Assembly (NCBI RefSeq): GCF_020177335.1
Contig: NZ_JAIVMG010000009.1
Coordinates: 1-64,000, forward strand
Direction: 5' to 3'
Length of the DNA stretch: 64,000 nt
DNA from: Stappia indica
Lineage (GTDB): Bacteria > Pseudomonadota > Alphaproteobacteria > Rhizobiales > Stappiaceae
Numbering within the stretch: position 1 is the stretch's first letter; each line of letters opens with the position of its first letter. The translations under genes were made by a program, and so were the position numbers. Below, in pieces: positions 36,358 to 44,944 of the stretch. A model generated the notes under the pieces. It was not told the DNA's origin, ran no database searches, and saw only the letters and a program-made list of their open reading frames with translations.

Positions 36358-37005
36358 CTACCGCCGCAGGATCCGCTCATTGAGCCCGCGCCGCGCCTGC
36401 CAACCGGACCGTTCCAGCTCCGGATCGCGATGCACCTCCACCGGATATCCCAGACATAGATAGGCGATCAACCGCCAGGAAGCGGGAACGTCGAGCGCGC
36501 CGGTCACCACATCGGGCTCCAGGATCGACACCCACCCCACACCTACGCCGTGTATCCGGGCCGCCAGCCACAACGTATTGATGGCACAGACCGCCGAATA
36601 GGCAAGCATCTCCGGCATGGTCCGCCGGCCAAGCCCGCGCCCCTGCTCCGTGCCCTCGTCGCAAAACACCGCCAGTTGCACGGGGGCCGCATCCAGCCCT
36701 TCCAGCTTCAGCCGGGCATAGCGACCGGCAGCCTCGCCGTCATAGGCCTCAAGTGCCCGCTGATTGCAGCGCAGGAAGCTGTCCCGCACCCGGCCGCGGC
36801 GGAGAGGATCATCCACCAGTACGAAGCGCCAGGGTTGGCTGTTGCCGACCGAGGGGGCCATATGCGCCGCCGCCAGCAGATCCTCCACCAACGCCGGTTC
36901 GAGCGGCGTGGGACGAAAGCGGCGCACATCCCGGCGCCAGGCGAGCAAGTCCAGAAAGCGGGTATGGAAGCCCGCGTCGAAGGAGGGTTCGCCCGGCCCC
37001 GACAC
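36358..37005 (-). CDS. bluB: 5,6-dimethylbenzimidazole synthase
   Basis: A 215-residue flavin-destroying enzyme that turns FMNH2 into DMB, the lower ligand of cobalamin. It is a nitroreductase-like fold with FLDLLAWRRDVRRFRP, APSVGNSQPWRFVLVDD, CNQRALEAYDGEAAGRYARLK (a trimmed match) and CDEGTEQGRGLGRRTMPEML, all BluB marks. GLGRxTMPEMLxYS is specific to it. It follows apt after 8 bases. No cobalamin riboswitch is visible upstream. Confidence 0.93.
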   Translation of the reverse strand: MSGPGEPSFDAGFHTRFLDLLAWRRDVRRFRPTPLEPALVEDLLAAAHMAPSVGNSQPWRFVLVDDPLRRGRVRDSFLRCNQRALEAYDGEAAGRYARLKLEGLDAAPVQLAVFCDEGTEQGRGLGRRTMPEMLAYSAVCAINTLWLAARIHGVGVGWVSILEPDVVTGALDVPASWRLIAYLCLGYPVEVHRDPELERSGWQARRGLNERILRR

Positions 37006-37013
37006 GCGAACCG

Positions 37014-37562
37014 TCAGTGTCCGGGGAAATCGACGAGCGTGCGCACCGGCACGCCCAGTGCCTCGATCCGCGCACGACCGCCGAGATCCGGCAGATCAAT
37101 GATGAAACAGGCTGCAACCACCTCCGCGCCCATCTGCTGCAACAGCTTGGTCGCCGCTTCCGCCGTGCCGCCGGTGGCAATCAGGTCATCGACAAGAATG
37201 ACCTTCTCGCCGGGCTTGACCGCGTCCTTGTGGATCTCCATCTCGTCGAGCCCGTATTCCAGCGAATAGGCGATGCGCACGGTCTCATGCGGCAGCTTGC
37301 CCTTCTTGCGAATCGGTACGAAGCCGGCGGAGAGCTGATGCGCGACCGCACCGCCGAGGATGAAGCCGCGCGCCTCGATCCCGGCGACCTGATCGATCTT
37401 CGATCCCGCCCAGGGCTGCACCAGCGCATCGACCGCACGGCGGAACGCCCGCGCGTTGCCCAGCAGCGTGGTGATGTCGCGAAACAGGATGCCCTTTTTC
37501 GGATAGTCGGGAATCGTGCGGATCGCCGCCAGCAATTCATCCGAAACAGTTTCTGCCGTCAT
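37014..37562 (-). CDS. apt: adenine phosphoribosyltransferase
   Basis: A 182-residue salvage enzyme (adenine + PRPP to AMP). [18 protein letters not shown] is the usual opening, [16 protein letters not shown] the adenine loop, [16 protein letters not shown] the flexible loop, and [17 protein letters not shown] the PRPP site. ATG 37562 has GAGG 8 bases before. In Hyphomicrobiales apt lies near petABC and mtnP, as here. Confidence 0.96.
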   Translation of the reverse strand: MTAETVSDELLAAIRTIPDYPKKGILFRDITTLLGNARAFRRAVDALVQPWAGSKIDQVAGIEARGFILGGAVAHQLSAGFVPIRKKGKLPHETVRIAYSLEYGLDEMEIHKDAVKPGEKVILVDDLIATGGTAEAATKLLQQMGAEVVAACFIIDLPDLGGRARIEALGVPVRTLVDFPGH

Positions 37563-37808
37563 TGCGCGAGCCTCATTCTCGGAGCGCGCCATGGTGTCAC
37601 GAACACCCCGCGCCGCTCCAGCCCTTTGTTGTGATGTCATCCGGAGCGAAGAACCGGGTCTCCGCCGTGCCGGGGTTTGTCTTGCGAACCACGCGAGCCC
37701 GCGCCGTTCCGCCCGTTATAGCAGCGATGCCAGCGCGCCGGCGACAGGCATGGCGCCGGCTTTTCGACGACCTGTGGACAGGACCTGCCTAGCGGGCCTG
37801 CCCCTCGC

Positions 37809-38684
37809 CTAGCGGGACAGAATCCGTCCGGCCACCGCGTCGAGCTTCGCCACCAGCGCCGGGTCGCGCATCTCCGGCGCGGTCATCAGCGCATATTCCA
37901 GTGCCGTGTCGGAGCCGACCGGGCAGGCTTCATGCTGACGCGGAAGATCCTTCGCCAGCCGGGCCACCAGCCGCCGCGCATTGTCGGAGTTGGCGTGCAG
38001 CACCTTGATGATTTCCTGGATGTCGACGGCCCCGTGATGCGGATGCCAACTGTCGTAATCGGTCACCATCGCCACCGTCGCGTAGCAGATCTCCGCCTCG
38101 CGGGCGAGCTTCGCCTCCGGCATGTTGGTCATGCCGATCACGTCGCAGTCCCAGGAGCGGTAGAGCTTGCTTTCGGCCAGCGAGGAAAACTGCGGCCCTT
38201 CCATCGCGAGGTAGGTGCCACCCCGATGCAGGGTCAGCCCCTCCACCGCGCCCGCCGCCGCGATATGCTCCACCAGGCGCGGCGACACCGGATCGGCCAT
38301 CGACACATGGGCGACGCAGCCCTTGCCGAAGAAGCTCTTATCACGGGCGAAGGTCCGGTCGATGAACTGATCGACCAGCACGAAGCTGCCCGGCGCCATC
38401 TCTTCCTTCAGCGAGCCGCAGGCGGAGACCGAGACCAGCGAGGTCACGCCGCAGCGCTTCATCACGTCGATGTTGGCCCGGTAGTTGATGTCGGACGGCG
38501 CATAGCGGTGACCACGGCCATGCCGGGGCAGGAACACCACCTTCAGCCCGTCGATCTCGCCTATCCGCACCGCATCGGACGGTTCGCCCCAGGGGCTGTC
38601 GACCTTCACCCATTCCGCGCCCACCAGTTCCGGCAGGTCATAGAGGCCGGACCCACCGATCACCCCAAGAACCGCATTGCCCAT
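37809..38684 (-). CDS. mtnP: S-methyl-5'-thioadenosine phosphorylase
   Basis: A 291-residue enzyme that splits MTA to adenine and methylthioribose 1-phosphate. GVIGGSGLYDLP, FLPRHGRGHRYAPSDINYRAN, YLAMEGPQFSSLAESKLYRSW and GMTNMPEAKLAREAEICYA are family marks. ATG 38684 has AGGAG upstream; a GTG 18 bases earlier would place that site inside the gene. Adenine released here can be recycled by the neighbouring apt product. Confidence 0.95.
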   Translation of the reverse strand: MGNAVLGVIGGSGLYDLPELVGAEWVKVDSPWGEPSDAVRIGEIDGLKVVFLPRHGRGHRYAPSDINYRANIDVMKRCGVTSLVSVSACGSLKEEMAPGSFVLVDQFIDRTFARDKSFFGKGCVAHVSMADPVSPRLVEHIAAAGAVEGLTLHRGGTYLAMEGPQFSSLAESKLYRSWDCDVIGMTNMPEAKLAREAEICYATVAMVTDYDSWHPHHGAVDIQEIIKVLHANSDNARRLVARLAKDLPRQHEACPVGSDTALEYALMTAPEMRDPALVAKLDAVAGRILSR

Positions 38685-38713
38685 GTCACGTGTCTCCTGC
38701 ACCGCCTGTGCTC

Positions 38714-38747
38714 AAAAAAGAGGGCCGCCGGATTGCCCCGGCGGCCC
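38714..38747 (-). terminator. rho-independent terminator of the petABC operon
   Basis: On the minus strand, a perfect 10-base stem (38747-38738 with 38731-38722), a 6-base loop and then CTCTTTTTTG. It lies 26 bases after the petC stop codon. Confidence 0.85.
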
Positions 38748-38772
38748 ATGTCAAACGTCTCTGTCGCCGCGA

Positions 38773-39657
38773 TCAGTGATCGACGTCGCGCCACACCGAC
38801 TTCTTGGTGAAGTAGAGCAGCGAAGCGAAGATGATGAGGAAGATCATCACCCGGAAACCGAGGTTCTTGCGCTCCTCGAGCTTCGGCTCGGCCACCCACA
38901 TCATGAACGCGGAAACGTCCTGAGCGTACTGCTCGACCGTCATCGGCGTGCCGTCGGTGTACTCGACGATTTCCTCCGACAGCGGCGGTGCCATGCCGAT
39001 GGGACCGCCCGGGATGACCTGGCCCTTGCACTCCTCGAAGGTCACCGAACCGCCGATGAACTTCGAATTGTAGTAGCTAGAGAAGTCCTCTCCGAAACAG
39101 GCCGGGGCCTCTTCATAGCCGGTCAGCAGGTTGTAGATGTAATCCGGACCGTGCTCCTGATACTGGGTGAAGATATCGAACACGAACCCAGGGAACCCGC
39201 TGGCCACGGCCCGTGCCTTGGCAAGGGTCGAGAAGTCCGGCGGATAGGCGCCACCATTGGAGGCGCGGGCGGCCTGCTCGTTCGGGAACGGCGACGGGAA
39301 CCGGTCGGACGGAATCGCCGGAAGCTCTTCCATCTCGCCGTCGTCATTCGGCCCCTTCATCACGTTGTACTCGGCCGCGATCACCTTCACCTGATCCTCG
39401 GTGAAGCCGGGTCCGCCCTCTTCCGCCAGGTTGCGGAAGGCGAGGAACTTCGCACCGTGACAGGAAGCGCAGACTTCCTTGAACACCTTGAAGCCGCGCT
39501 GCAACTGCGCCTGGTCATAAGACCCGAACGGACCGCTGAACGACCACTGCTGGCGTTCGATGTGCGGGCCGGCGCCGGCAGCCAGTGCCGGGGCGGCGAC
39601 GGCGATCGCCGCCACTGCCAGCAAGGCTGCACGAGCGGATCTGATCATCGTTTTCAT
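38773..39657 (-). CDS. petC: cytochrome c1
   Basis: A 294-residue haem c subunit of cytochrome bc1. Residues 1-26 are a signal peptide. CASCH (Cys63, Cys66, His67) binds haem c, and the axial Met is in GGPIGMAPPLSEEI. Other marks are AFRNLAEEGG, YIYNLLTGYEEAPA and the C-terminal anchor MIFLIIFASLLYFTKKSVW. It carries electrons from the Rieske protein to soluble or membrane cytochrome c. It is last in petABC, 29 bases after petB, with GGGAG upstream. Confidence 0.96.
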   Translation of the reverse strand: MKTMIRSARAALLAVAAIAVAAPALAAGAGPHIERQQWSFSGPFGSYDQAQLQRGFKVFKEVCASCHGAKFLAFRNLAEEGGPGFTEDQVKVIAAEYNVMKGPNDDGEMEELPAIPSDRFPSPFPNEQAARASNGGAYPPDFSTLAKARAVASGFPGFVFDIFTQYQEHGPDYIYNLLTGYEEAPACFGEDFSSYYNSKFIGGSVTFEECKGQVIPGGPIGMAPPLSEEIVEYTDGTPMTVEQYAQDVSAFMMWVAEPKLEERKNLGFRVMIFLIIFASLLYFTKKSVWRDVDH

Positions 39658-39686
39658 CAATGAGAACTCCCAAGTTCGCTCGTGGG

Positions 39687-40955
39687 TCACTTCGTTTCCG
39701 GCGCGGACACCGCACCGGCCGGCTGACCGCCACCCGATCCGGCCAGCACCGCTTCGGAGATCGACGCGGGCAGAGCCTTCGGCTTCTCCAGGAAGCCGAG
39801 CAGCGGCAGGATGATCAGGAAGTGGGCGAAGTAATAGGCCGTCAGGATCCGGGCGAGCGTCACGTAGATGCCCTCGGCCGGCATGGCGCCGAGATAGCCG
39901 AGACCGACGCAGACGGCGGCGAAGATCCAGAAGAACTGCTTGAACAGCGGCCGGTAGGTGCCGGAGCGGACCTTGGAGGTGTCGAGCCACGGCAGCACGA
40001 ACAGTACCGCGATCGAACCGAACATCAGGATCACACCGCCGAGCTTGTCCGGCACCGCACGCAGGATCGCGTAGAACGGCAGGAAGTACCATTCCGGAAC
40101 GATATGCGTCGGGGTCACCAGCGGGTTGGCTTCGATGTAGTTGTCCGCATGCCCGAGGAAGTTCGGGATATAGAAGACGAAGTACGCGAAGAAGATCATG
40201 AACACGACAATCGCGAACAGATCCTTGACCGTGTAGTAGGGATGGAACGGGATCGTGTCCTGCTTCGTCTTCGGATTGATGCCCGTCGGGTTGCTGTTAC
40301 CGCTGGTGTGGAAGGCCCACACGTGCAGCAGAACCACGCCGAAGATCATGAACGGCAGCAGGTAGTGCAGCGAGAAGAACCGGTTCAGCGTCGGGTTGTC
40401 GACGGCGAAACCGCCCCACAGCCAATTGACGATCGGCTCGCCGACCAAGGGCAGCGCCGAGAACAGGTTGGTGATCACGGTGGCGCCCCAGAAGGACATC
40501 TGGCCCCAGGGAAGCACGTAGCCCATGAAGGCGGTGGCCATCATGATGAGGAAGATCACGACGCCGAGGATCCACGAAATCTCGCGCGGCGCCTTGTAGG
40601 AGCCGTAATACATGCCGCGGAACATGTGGATGAACACGGCGATGAAGAACATCGACGCGCCATTGGCGTGCAGGTAGCGCATCAGCCAGCCGAAGTTCAC
40701 ATCGCGCATGATGTGCTCGACCGAGGCAAAGGCCGCCGTGGTGCTGGCCGTGTAGTGCATCACCAGCACGATGCCGGTGATGATCTGGGCGATCAGCACG
40801 AAAAACAGGATACCGCCGAAGGTCCACCAGTAGTTCAGGTTCTTCGGGGTCGGGAAGTCGACGAAAGAGCCGCGAACGAGCGAAATCACCGGCAAGCGGC
40901 TCTCGAGCCACTTCGCCGCCGCGCTCTGCGGCACGTAGTTGGAATGTCCAGCCAT
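39687..40955 (-). CDS. petB: cytochrome b
   Basis: A 422-residue core subunit with eight helices and two b haems. The four haem His lie in the [20 protein letters not shown] region and in [20 protein letters not shown] (one pair per helix). The quinol site has PEWYF, and [17 protein letters not shown] forms the Qo helix. Its N-terminus [19 protein letters not shown] is typical of alphaproteobacteria. An Ala/Gly/Pro tail (about 20 residues) is unremarkable. It lies between petA and petC in one transcript. Confidence 0.97.
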   Translation of the reverse strand: MAGHSNYVPQSAAAKWLESRLPVISLVRGSFVDFPTPKNLNYWWTFGGILFFVLIAQIITGIVLVMHYTASTTAAFASVEHIMRDVNFGWLMRYLHANGASMFFIAVFIHMFRGMYYGSYKAPREISWILGVVIFLIMMATAFMGYVLPWGQMSFWGATVITNLFSALPLVGEPIVNWLWGGFAVDNPTLNRFFSLHYLLPFMIFGVVLLHVWAFHTSGNSNPTGINPKTKQDTIPFHPYYTVKDLFAIVVFMIFFAYFVFYIPNFLGHADNYIEANPLVTPTHIVPEWYFLPFYAILRAVPDKLGGVILMFGSIAVLFVLPWLDTSKVRSGTYRPLFKQFFWIFAAVCVGLGYLGAMPAEGIYVTLARILTAYYFAHFLIILPLLGFLEKPKALPASISEAVLAGSGGGQPAGAVSAPETK

Positions 40956-40980
40956 GGCTGTCTCCTCTAAACTGCCGCTA

Positions 40981-41541
40981 TCAGCCGATCCGAATGACTT
41001 CGTCCGAGATGAACTCGAACGGCGGGATCATCAGATTCTCGGGCGCGGGGCCCTTGCGAATACGTCCTGCGGTGTCGTAGTGCGATCCGTGACAGGGGCA
41101 GAACCAGCCGCCGAAATCACCGGCCTCGCCCAGCGGGATGCACCCAAGATGGGTACAGACGCCGACCATGACGATCAGGGCCTCGTTGTCCTTGACGCCA
41201 CGGTTCACGTCGCTCGCGTCCGCGTCGGGTCCGAGATTCAGATTTCGGGCCATCGGGTCCGGGAGGTCGGCGATCGGCACTTCCTTGGCCTCACCCACTT
41301 CCTTTTCGGTGCGGTAGCGGATGAACACCGGCTTGCCGCGCCACATCACCTTGATCGACTGCCCTTCCTCGATCGAGGAGACATCGACTTCGATCGACGC
41401 CAGCGCAAGCGCCGACGCATCGGGGTTCATCTGGTGAATAAAGGGCCAGGCCAGCGCACCCACGCCAACCGCACCCATCGCACCGGTCGCGATATAGAGG
41501 AAATCGCGGCGTGTCGGTTCGACCGTATCCTGCTGTGCCAA
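40981..41541 (-). CDS. petA: ubiquinol-cytochrome c reductase iron-sulfur subunit
   Basis: A 186-residue Rieske protein. It has the twin Arg signal-anchor [17 protein letters not shown] (Arg11-Arg12), a membrane helix and the [2Fe-2S] loops CTHLGC (129-134) and CPCHGS (148-153). The start is taken as TTG 41541, which encodes the first residue of [10 protein letters not shown] and has AGAGGA about 7 bases upstream. No in-frame ATG or GTG lies near; the next ATG, at 41637, would add 32 non-conserved residues. It is first in petABC, with 25 bases to petB. Confidence 0.9.
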   Translation of the reverse strand: MAQQDTVEPTRRDFLYIATGAMGAVGVGALAWPFIHQMNPDASALALASIEVDVSSIEEGQSIKVMWRGKPVFIRYRTEKEVGEAKEVPIADLPDPMARNLNLGPDADASDVNRGVKDNEALIVMVGVCTHLGCIPLGEAGDFGGWFCPCHGSHYDTAGRIRKGPAPENLMIPPFEFISDEVIRIG

Positions 41542-41861
41542 GGTCGCGTCCTCTTCAAAACCATCTGCCCAACGGCGACGGCGCTCGGCCGCGACCGTAT
41601 TCCGAGTTGGGAGGAATGGGCCGGCGGAGCGCATCGACAGGGCGGCAAGTGCGGCTTCTCGCACTTTTCCAAGCGCGCGTGTTTTTGCACCGTTGACGCC
41701 GCTTGTCCAGATCAGCCTTGCGGGAAACGACGCTTTGTCGCGGTTTTTCCGCCAACTCCGACCAAAGCGGTATGCTACCCTCGTCAGATGCCCTTGCGGC
41801 ACAACGGCAGGACGAGATGCCGGACCAGACAAAACCCGGCCCGGCATGGTTTCGCGGCCGC
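41542..41861. other. 320-base region between petA and the ABC exporter
   Basis: No supported gene. It should hold the petABC promoter (read leftward). I could not fix -35 and -10 boxes or an Fnr-like site. The exporter gene on its right ends toward it, so it also contains that gene's 3' region, with only an imperfect hairpin. Confidence 0.4.
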
Positions 41862-43712
41862 TCAGCCGGCCGATGCCACGCCCGGCACACTGTCGATGAA
41901 ACCTCCGGATTGGCGGCTCCAGAGCCGGGCATAGAGGCCGCCACGGGCGAGCAGTTCCTCATGGGTGCCGTCCTCGACCACCCGCCCCTTGTCCATCACC
42001 ACCAAGCGGTCCATTGCCGCGATGGTCGACAGGCGATGGGCGATGGCGATCACGGTCTTGCCCGACATCAGCGTGTTGAGGCTGTCCTGAATGGCCGCCT
42101 CCACCTCCGAGTCCAGCGCCGAGGTTGCCTCGTCGAGCACCAGGATCGGCGCGTTCTTCAAGAGCACCCGGGCAATGGCGATTCGCTGGCGCTGGCCGCC
42201 GGAGAGCTTCACCCCACGCTCGCCCACATGGGCCTCCAGCCCCTTGCGGCCGGACGGGTCCTCAAGATCGGCGACGAAACCGGCCGCATGGGCACGCCGC
42301 AGCGCCTCCATCGCCTCGGCTTCATCCGCATCCGGCTTGCCATAGACGAGATTGTCATGGACCGAGCGATGCAGCAGCGAGGTGTCCTGGGTGACCATGC
42401 CGATGTTCGCCCTGAGGCTCGACTGGGTCACCCGGGCGATGTCCTGGTCGTCGATCAGGATGCGCCCGCCCTCCAGGTCGTGGAACCGGAGCAAGAGATT
42501 GACCAGGGTCGACTTGCCCGCCCCCGAGGGGCCGACCAGCCCGACCTTCTCCCCCGGACGGATGTCCAGCGAGAGCCGTTCGATCACCCCGGCCTCCCGG
42601 CCATAGTGGAAGCGCACATCCTCAAAGCGAATGCCGCCGCGCCCGACCACAAGCGGCTTGGCACCCTCGACATCCGTCACATCGCGCTCGCGCGAGATGG
42701 TGGAGATACCGTCCTGAACCGTGCCGATGTTCTCAAACAGGCCCGAGACCTCCCACAGGATCCATTGCGACATGCCATGCAGACGCAACACCAGGGCCAT
42801 CGCCACGGCGATATCGCCGGTGGTCACCACCTCCTGTTGCCACAGCAGGATCGCCAGCAGGCCGGTGGCGAACAGCAGCAGGAGGTTGATGACATGCAGG
42901 ATCGTGTTCAGCACCGTCACCAGCCGCATCTGCCGGTAGACCGTCTTCAGGAACTCCCACATGGAGGCGCGGGCGTAGCTTTCCTCCCGATCGGTGTGCG
43001 AAAACAGCTTGACCGTGGCGATGTTGGTGTAGGCATCGACCACCCGCCCGGTCATCAGCGAGCGGGCATCGGCCTGGGTCTTCGACACCGCCTTCAACCG
43101 CGGCACGAACACCACCAGCACGGCGATATAGGCGATGAGCCACAGAACCAGCGGCACCGCCAACTCCAGACTGGCATCGCCGATCAGCGCCAGTGCCGAC
43201 AGGAAATAGACCACCACATAGACAAGGGCATCAAGGATCCGTGTCACCACCTCGCGCACCGCGAGGGAGGTCTGCATCACCTTGGTGGCGATCCGCCCGG
43301 CGAAATCGTCCTGATAAAAGCCGATGCTCTGGCGCAGCAGGTAGCGGTGCACCTGCCAGCGGATCACCATCGGGTAATTGCCCATCAGCCCCTGATGGAA
43401 GGCCAGCTCCCACAGGACCGACAGGAGCGGCATGATGACGAGGATCACCACCCCCATCCACACGAGCGACCAGCCGTTGTCGGCAAAGAAGGTCTCCCGC
43501 TCGGCGGTGGAGAGCCAGTTCACCAGATCGCCGAGGAACGAGAAGATCATCACCTCGAAGATCGCGACGACGGCGCCCAGGAAGGACACCGCCGCCAGCA
43601 CCGGCCAGACCGGCTTGGTGTAATACCAGCAGAAGCCGAACAGCGTCGCCGGCGGCGCCTTCACTTCGCTGGAGCGGAAGGGGTCGATGATCTTTTCAAA
43701 GCGGGCGAACAT
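41862..43712 (-). CDS. ABC transporter ATP-binding protein/permease (exporter A)
   Basis: A 616-residue half-transporter that must dimerise. Residues to about 330 hold six membrane helices ([21 protein letters not shown] is the first). The ATPase has Walker [18 protein letters not shown], signature [16 protein letters not shown], Walker [13 protein letters not shown] and the switch His in IAHRLSTI, all intact. It resembles lipid or drug exporters of the MsbA/McjD group; the cargo is unknown. ATG 43712 has AGAGG upstream, and the start lies 17 bases inside the end of the upstream membrane-protein gene. Exporter B (46197-48077) is a paralogue. Confidence 0.92.
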   Translation of the reverse strand: MFARFEKIIDPFRSSEVKAPPATLFGFCWYYTKPVWPVLAAVSFLGAVVAIFEVMIFSFLGDLVNWLSTAERETFFADNGWSLVWMGVVILVIMPLLSVLWELAFHQGLMGNYPMVIRWQVHRYLLRQSIGFYQDDFAGRIATKVMQTSLAVREVVTRILDALVYVVVYFLSALALIGDASLELAVPLVLWLIAYIAVLVVFVPRLKAVSKTQADARSLMTGRVVDAYTNIATVKLFSHTDREESYARASMWEFLKTVYRQMRLVTVLNTILHVINLLLLFATGLLAILLWQQEVVTTGDIAVAMALVLRLHGMSQWILWEVSGLFENIGTVQDGISTISRERDVTDVEGAKPLVVGRGGIRFEDVRFHYGREAGVIERLSLDIRPGEKVGLVGPSGAGKSTLVNLLLRFHDLEGGRILIDDQDIARVTQSSLRANIGMVTQDTSLLHRSVHDNLVYGKPDADEAEAMEALRRAHAAGFVADLEDPSGRKGLEAHVGERGVKLSGGQRQRIAIARVLLKNAPILVLDEATSALDSEVEAAIQDSLNTLMSGKTVIAIAHRLSTIAAMDRLVVMDKGRVVEDGTHEELLARGGLYARLWSRQSGGFIDSVPGVASAG

Positions 43713-44139
43713 TGCGCACCTCTGCGGTTTGGATGCCAGCCTGCCGCAACGCCTCGCCCACGGACCAGCGCCGGCGCGCCGGCAACAGCGGCCGGGCGGG
43801 AGGCGAGGTGAGCAGCAGCGACAGCACGAAGCTCGATACCGCCGCCGCCAGCACAACCAGACCGAGGAACAGATCGGTCAGGCGGCGGAAGAACGCGGGC
43901 GCCGTTTCCGGCACCCCGGCAACGACCACGGCATCAAGCGTATCCAGTTCATGCGCCAGCACGGGCAGAAACAGGACGACAGCCAGAAGGAAGGTAAGGA
44001 CCAGGCCGGCAGCGGCAACCAGCAGAACGTCACGAAGACGCCAGCGGCCCGGCGGCGGCACACGAATATCGTCGGTAAACGCCGCCGAAAACGGCGGCTT
44101 GGGCCGCGCGAACGGATCGAGCGGAAAACGGGAAGTCAT
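43696..44139 (-). CDS. two-helix membrane protein upstream of exporter A
   Basis: 147 residues. A basic, Pro-rich N-terminus (PLDPFARPKPPFSAAFTDD) precedes helix 1 (VLLVAAAGLVLTFLLAVVLF), a short acidic loop, helix 2 (LFLGLVVLAAAVSSFVLSLLL) and a basic tail. No family is recognised. ATG 44139 has AGGAG 8 bases before, better than the GTG at 44148. It overlaps the exporter A gene by 17 bases, so it is very likely made together with it and may be a partner subunit. Confidence 0.75.
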   Translation of the reverse strand: MTSRFPLDPFARPKPPFSAAFTDDIRVPPPGRWRLRDVLLVAAAGLVLTFLLAVVLFLPVLAHELDTLDAVVVAGVPETAPAFFRRLTDLFLGLVVLAAAVSSFVLSLLLTSPPARPLLPARRRWSVGEALRQAGIQTAEVRNVRPL

Positions 44140-44210
44140 AGCGGTCACTCCTGCAGAAAACCTGCGGAACGGGGGTGCCGGACGGATCGCACAGGCGACA
44201 ATGCACCTGC

Positions 44211-44229
44211 ATCCGCGAGGGTCGCGGAT
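44211..44229. promoter_or_regulatory. perfect hairpin in the leader of the exporter A operon
   Basis: ATCCGCGA at 44211-44218 and TCGCGGAT at 44222-44229 with a GGG loop, lying between the short leader frame and the membrane-protein gene on the minus strand. It has no T-run in that direction, so it may hide or expose a site rather than terminate. Confidence 0.4.
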
Positions 44230-44325
44230 TTATCGCGTGGCAATGATGTTAGGCGCTCGCGACGAGCGCACTGAGATCAGTCGAAGGGAAGAATTCCGGT
44301 GGGGCGCATCATGCGACGCGCGGCA

Positions 44326-44406
44326 TCAATCCTCGGTGGCCAGCGCGGGGGGTGTCCCCTGCGAATGCCGGGAGAACAGCGATGCGGATCTGAAATGCAC
44401 AGACAT
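44326..44406 (-). CDS. possible 26-residue leader peptide
   Basis: A short frame encoding a peptide rich in Ser, Arg, His and Pro that ends TPPALATED. It lies about 190 bases upstream of the membrane-protein gene. The overlapping frame starting at 44413 has a better ribosome site (GGGAGATCGC) and encodes a 34-residue peptide rich in hydrophobic and basic residues. At most one is likely used. Kept at low confidence because short frames occur by chance in GC-rich DNA. Confidence 0.25.
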   Translation of the reverse strand: MSVHFRSASLFSRHSQGTPPALATED

Positions 44407-44670
44407 TGATCATGCGATCTCCCTTTCCTGGCGTGGGCCGATGGCAAGACACCGGCAACTGGATTGATGAAGGCATCCGCGGCGGCCCTGAAAAAAGCAG
44501 GGGACAGCGGAACCACCCAAACGTCAACGGGCGTTGACGAGGAGGAGAATACCCAAGCTTTCGCGAAAGAACAGCGAGATTTGACGCAGCGGCCAACCTT
44601 GCCGCGCACTGTTGCACATCTGCAACAAACCTGTGTCCCGCCCGCACGGCGGCCGCCGGTTCAGGCCAGT

Positions 44671-44915
44671 TCAGGCCAACTCCTCCGCCGCCAGGAAACC
44701 GCCGGACTGACGCTGCCACAGCTCCGCGTACAACCCGCCCCGGGCGAGCAATGCCTCGTGCACGCCGTCCTCGACGATCCGCCCCTTGTCCATCACCAGA
44801 CGCCGGCCCATCTCCGCGATGGTCGACAGGCGGTGGGCAATGGCGATCCGCTGGCGCTGGCCGCCGGAGAGCTTCCCCCAGCGCTCGCCCACATGGGGCG
44901 CCATAGCCGTGCCGC
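44671..44915 (-). pseudogene. fragment of a third ABC exporter, with internal deletion
   Basis: The frame reads [29 protein letters not shown], so the signature motif is fused directly to the switch-His motif. In intact exporter B these are 44 residues further apart. The join falls on GCAATGGCGATC, a 12-base run that in exporter B occurs twice (46387-46398 and 46519-46530), 132 bases apart, as expected for recombination between short direct repeats. Walker A, Q-loop, Walker B and all membrane helices are missing. The tail [10 protein letters not shown] differs from both intact exporters, so this is a third paralogue. An ATG at 44904 could still allow a 77-residue product. Confidence 0.85.
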
Positions 44916-44944
44916 CCCCCGAAACTCCTCCTGCCGGATTTGTT

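Larger units (their letters stand above)
44140..44670. other. 531-base leader region with a short open frame and a hairpin
   Basis: No full-size gene. Reading leftward toward the membrane-protein gene, it holds a 26-codon frame (44326-44406), an overlapping 34-codon frame in another register (44309-44413) that has GGGAG before its ATG, and a perfect hairpin (44211-44229). This is the layout of a leader peptide with an attenuator, but coding is not shown. The right-hand 250 bases, up to the pseudogene stop, show nothing recognisable. Confidence 0.45.

Noticed and set aside
38773-40092. Extension of the petC frame upstream over petB to give 439 codons
   Set aside because: The signal peptide of cytochrome c1 begins at 39657 with a ribosome site; the extension is antiparallel-like sequence over petB in another register.
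41703-43811. A 702-codon open frame antisense to exporter A
   Set aside because: The exporter has every ATPase motif; the antisense frame is His/Gln/Arg-rich low complexity.
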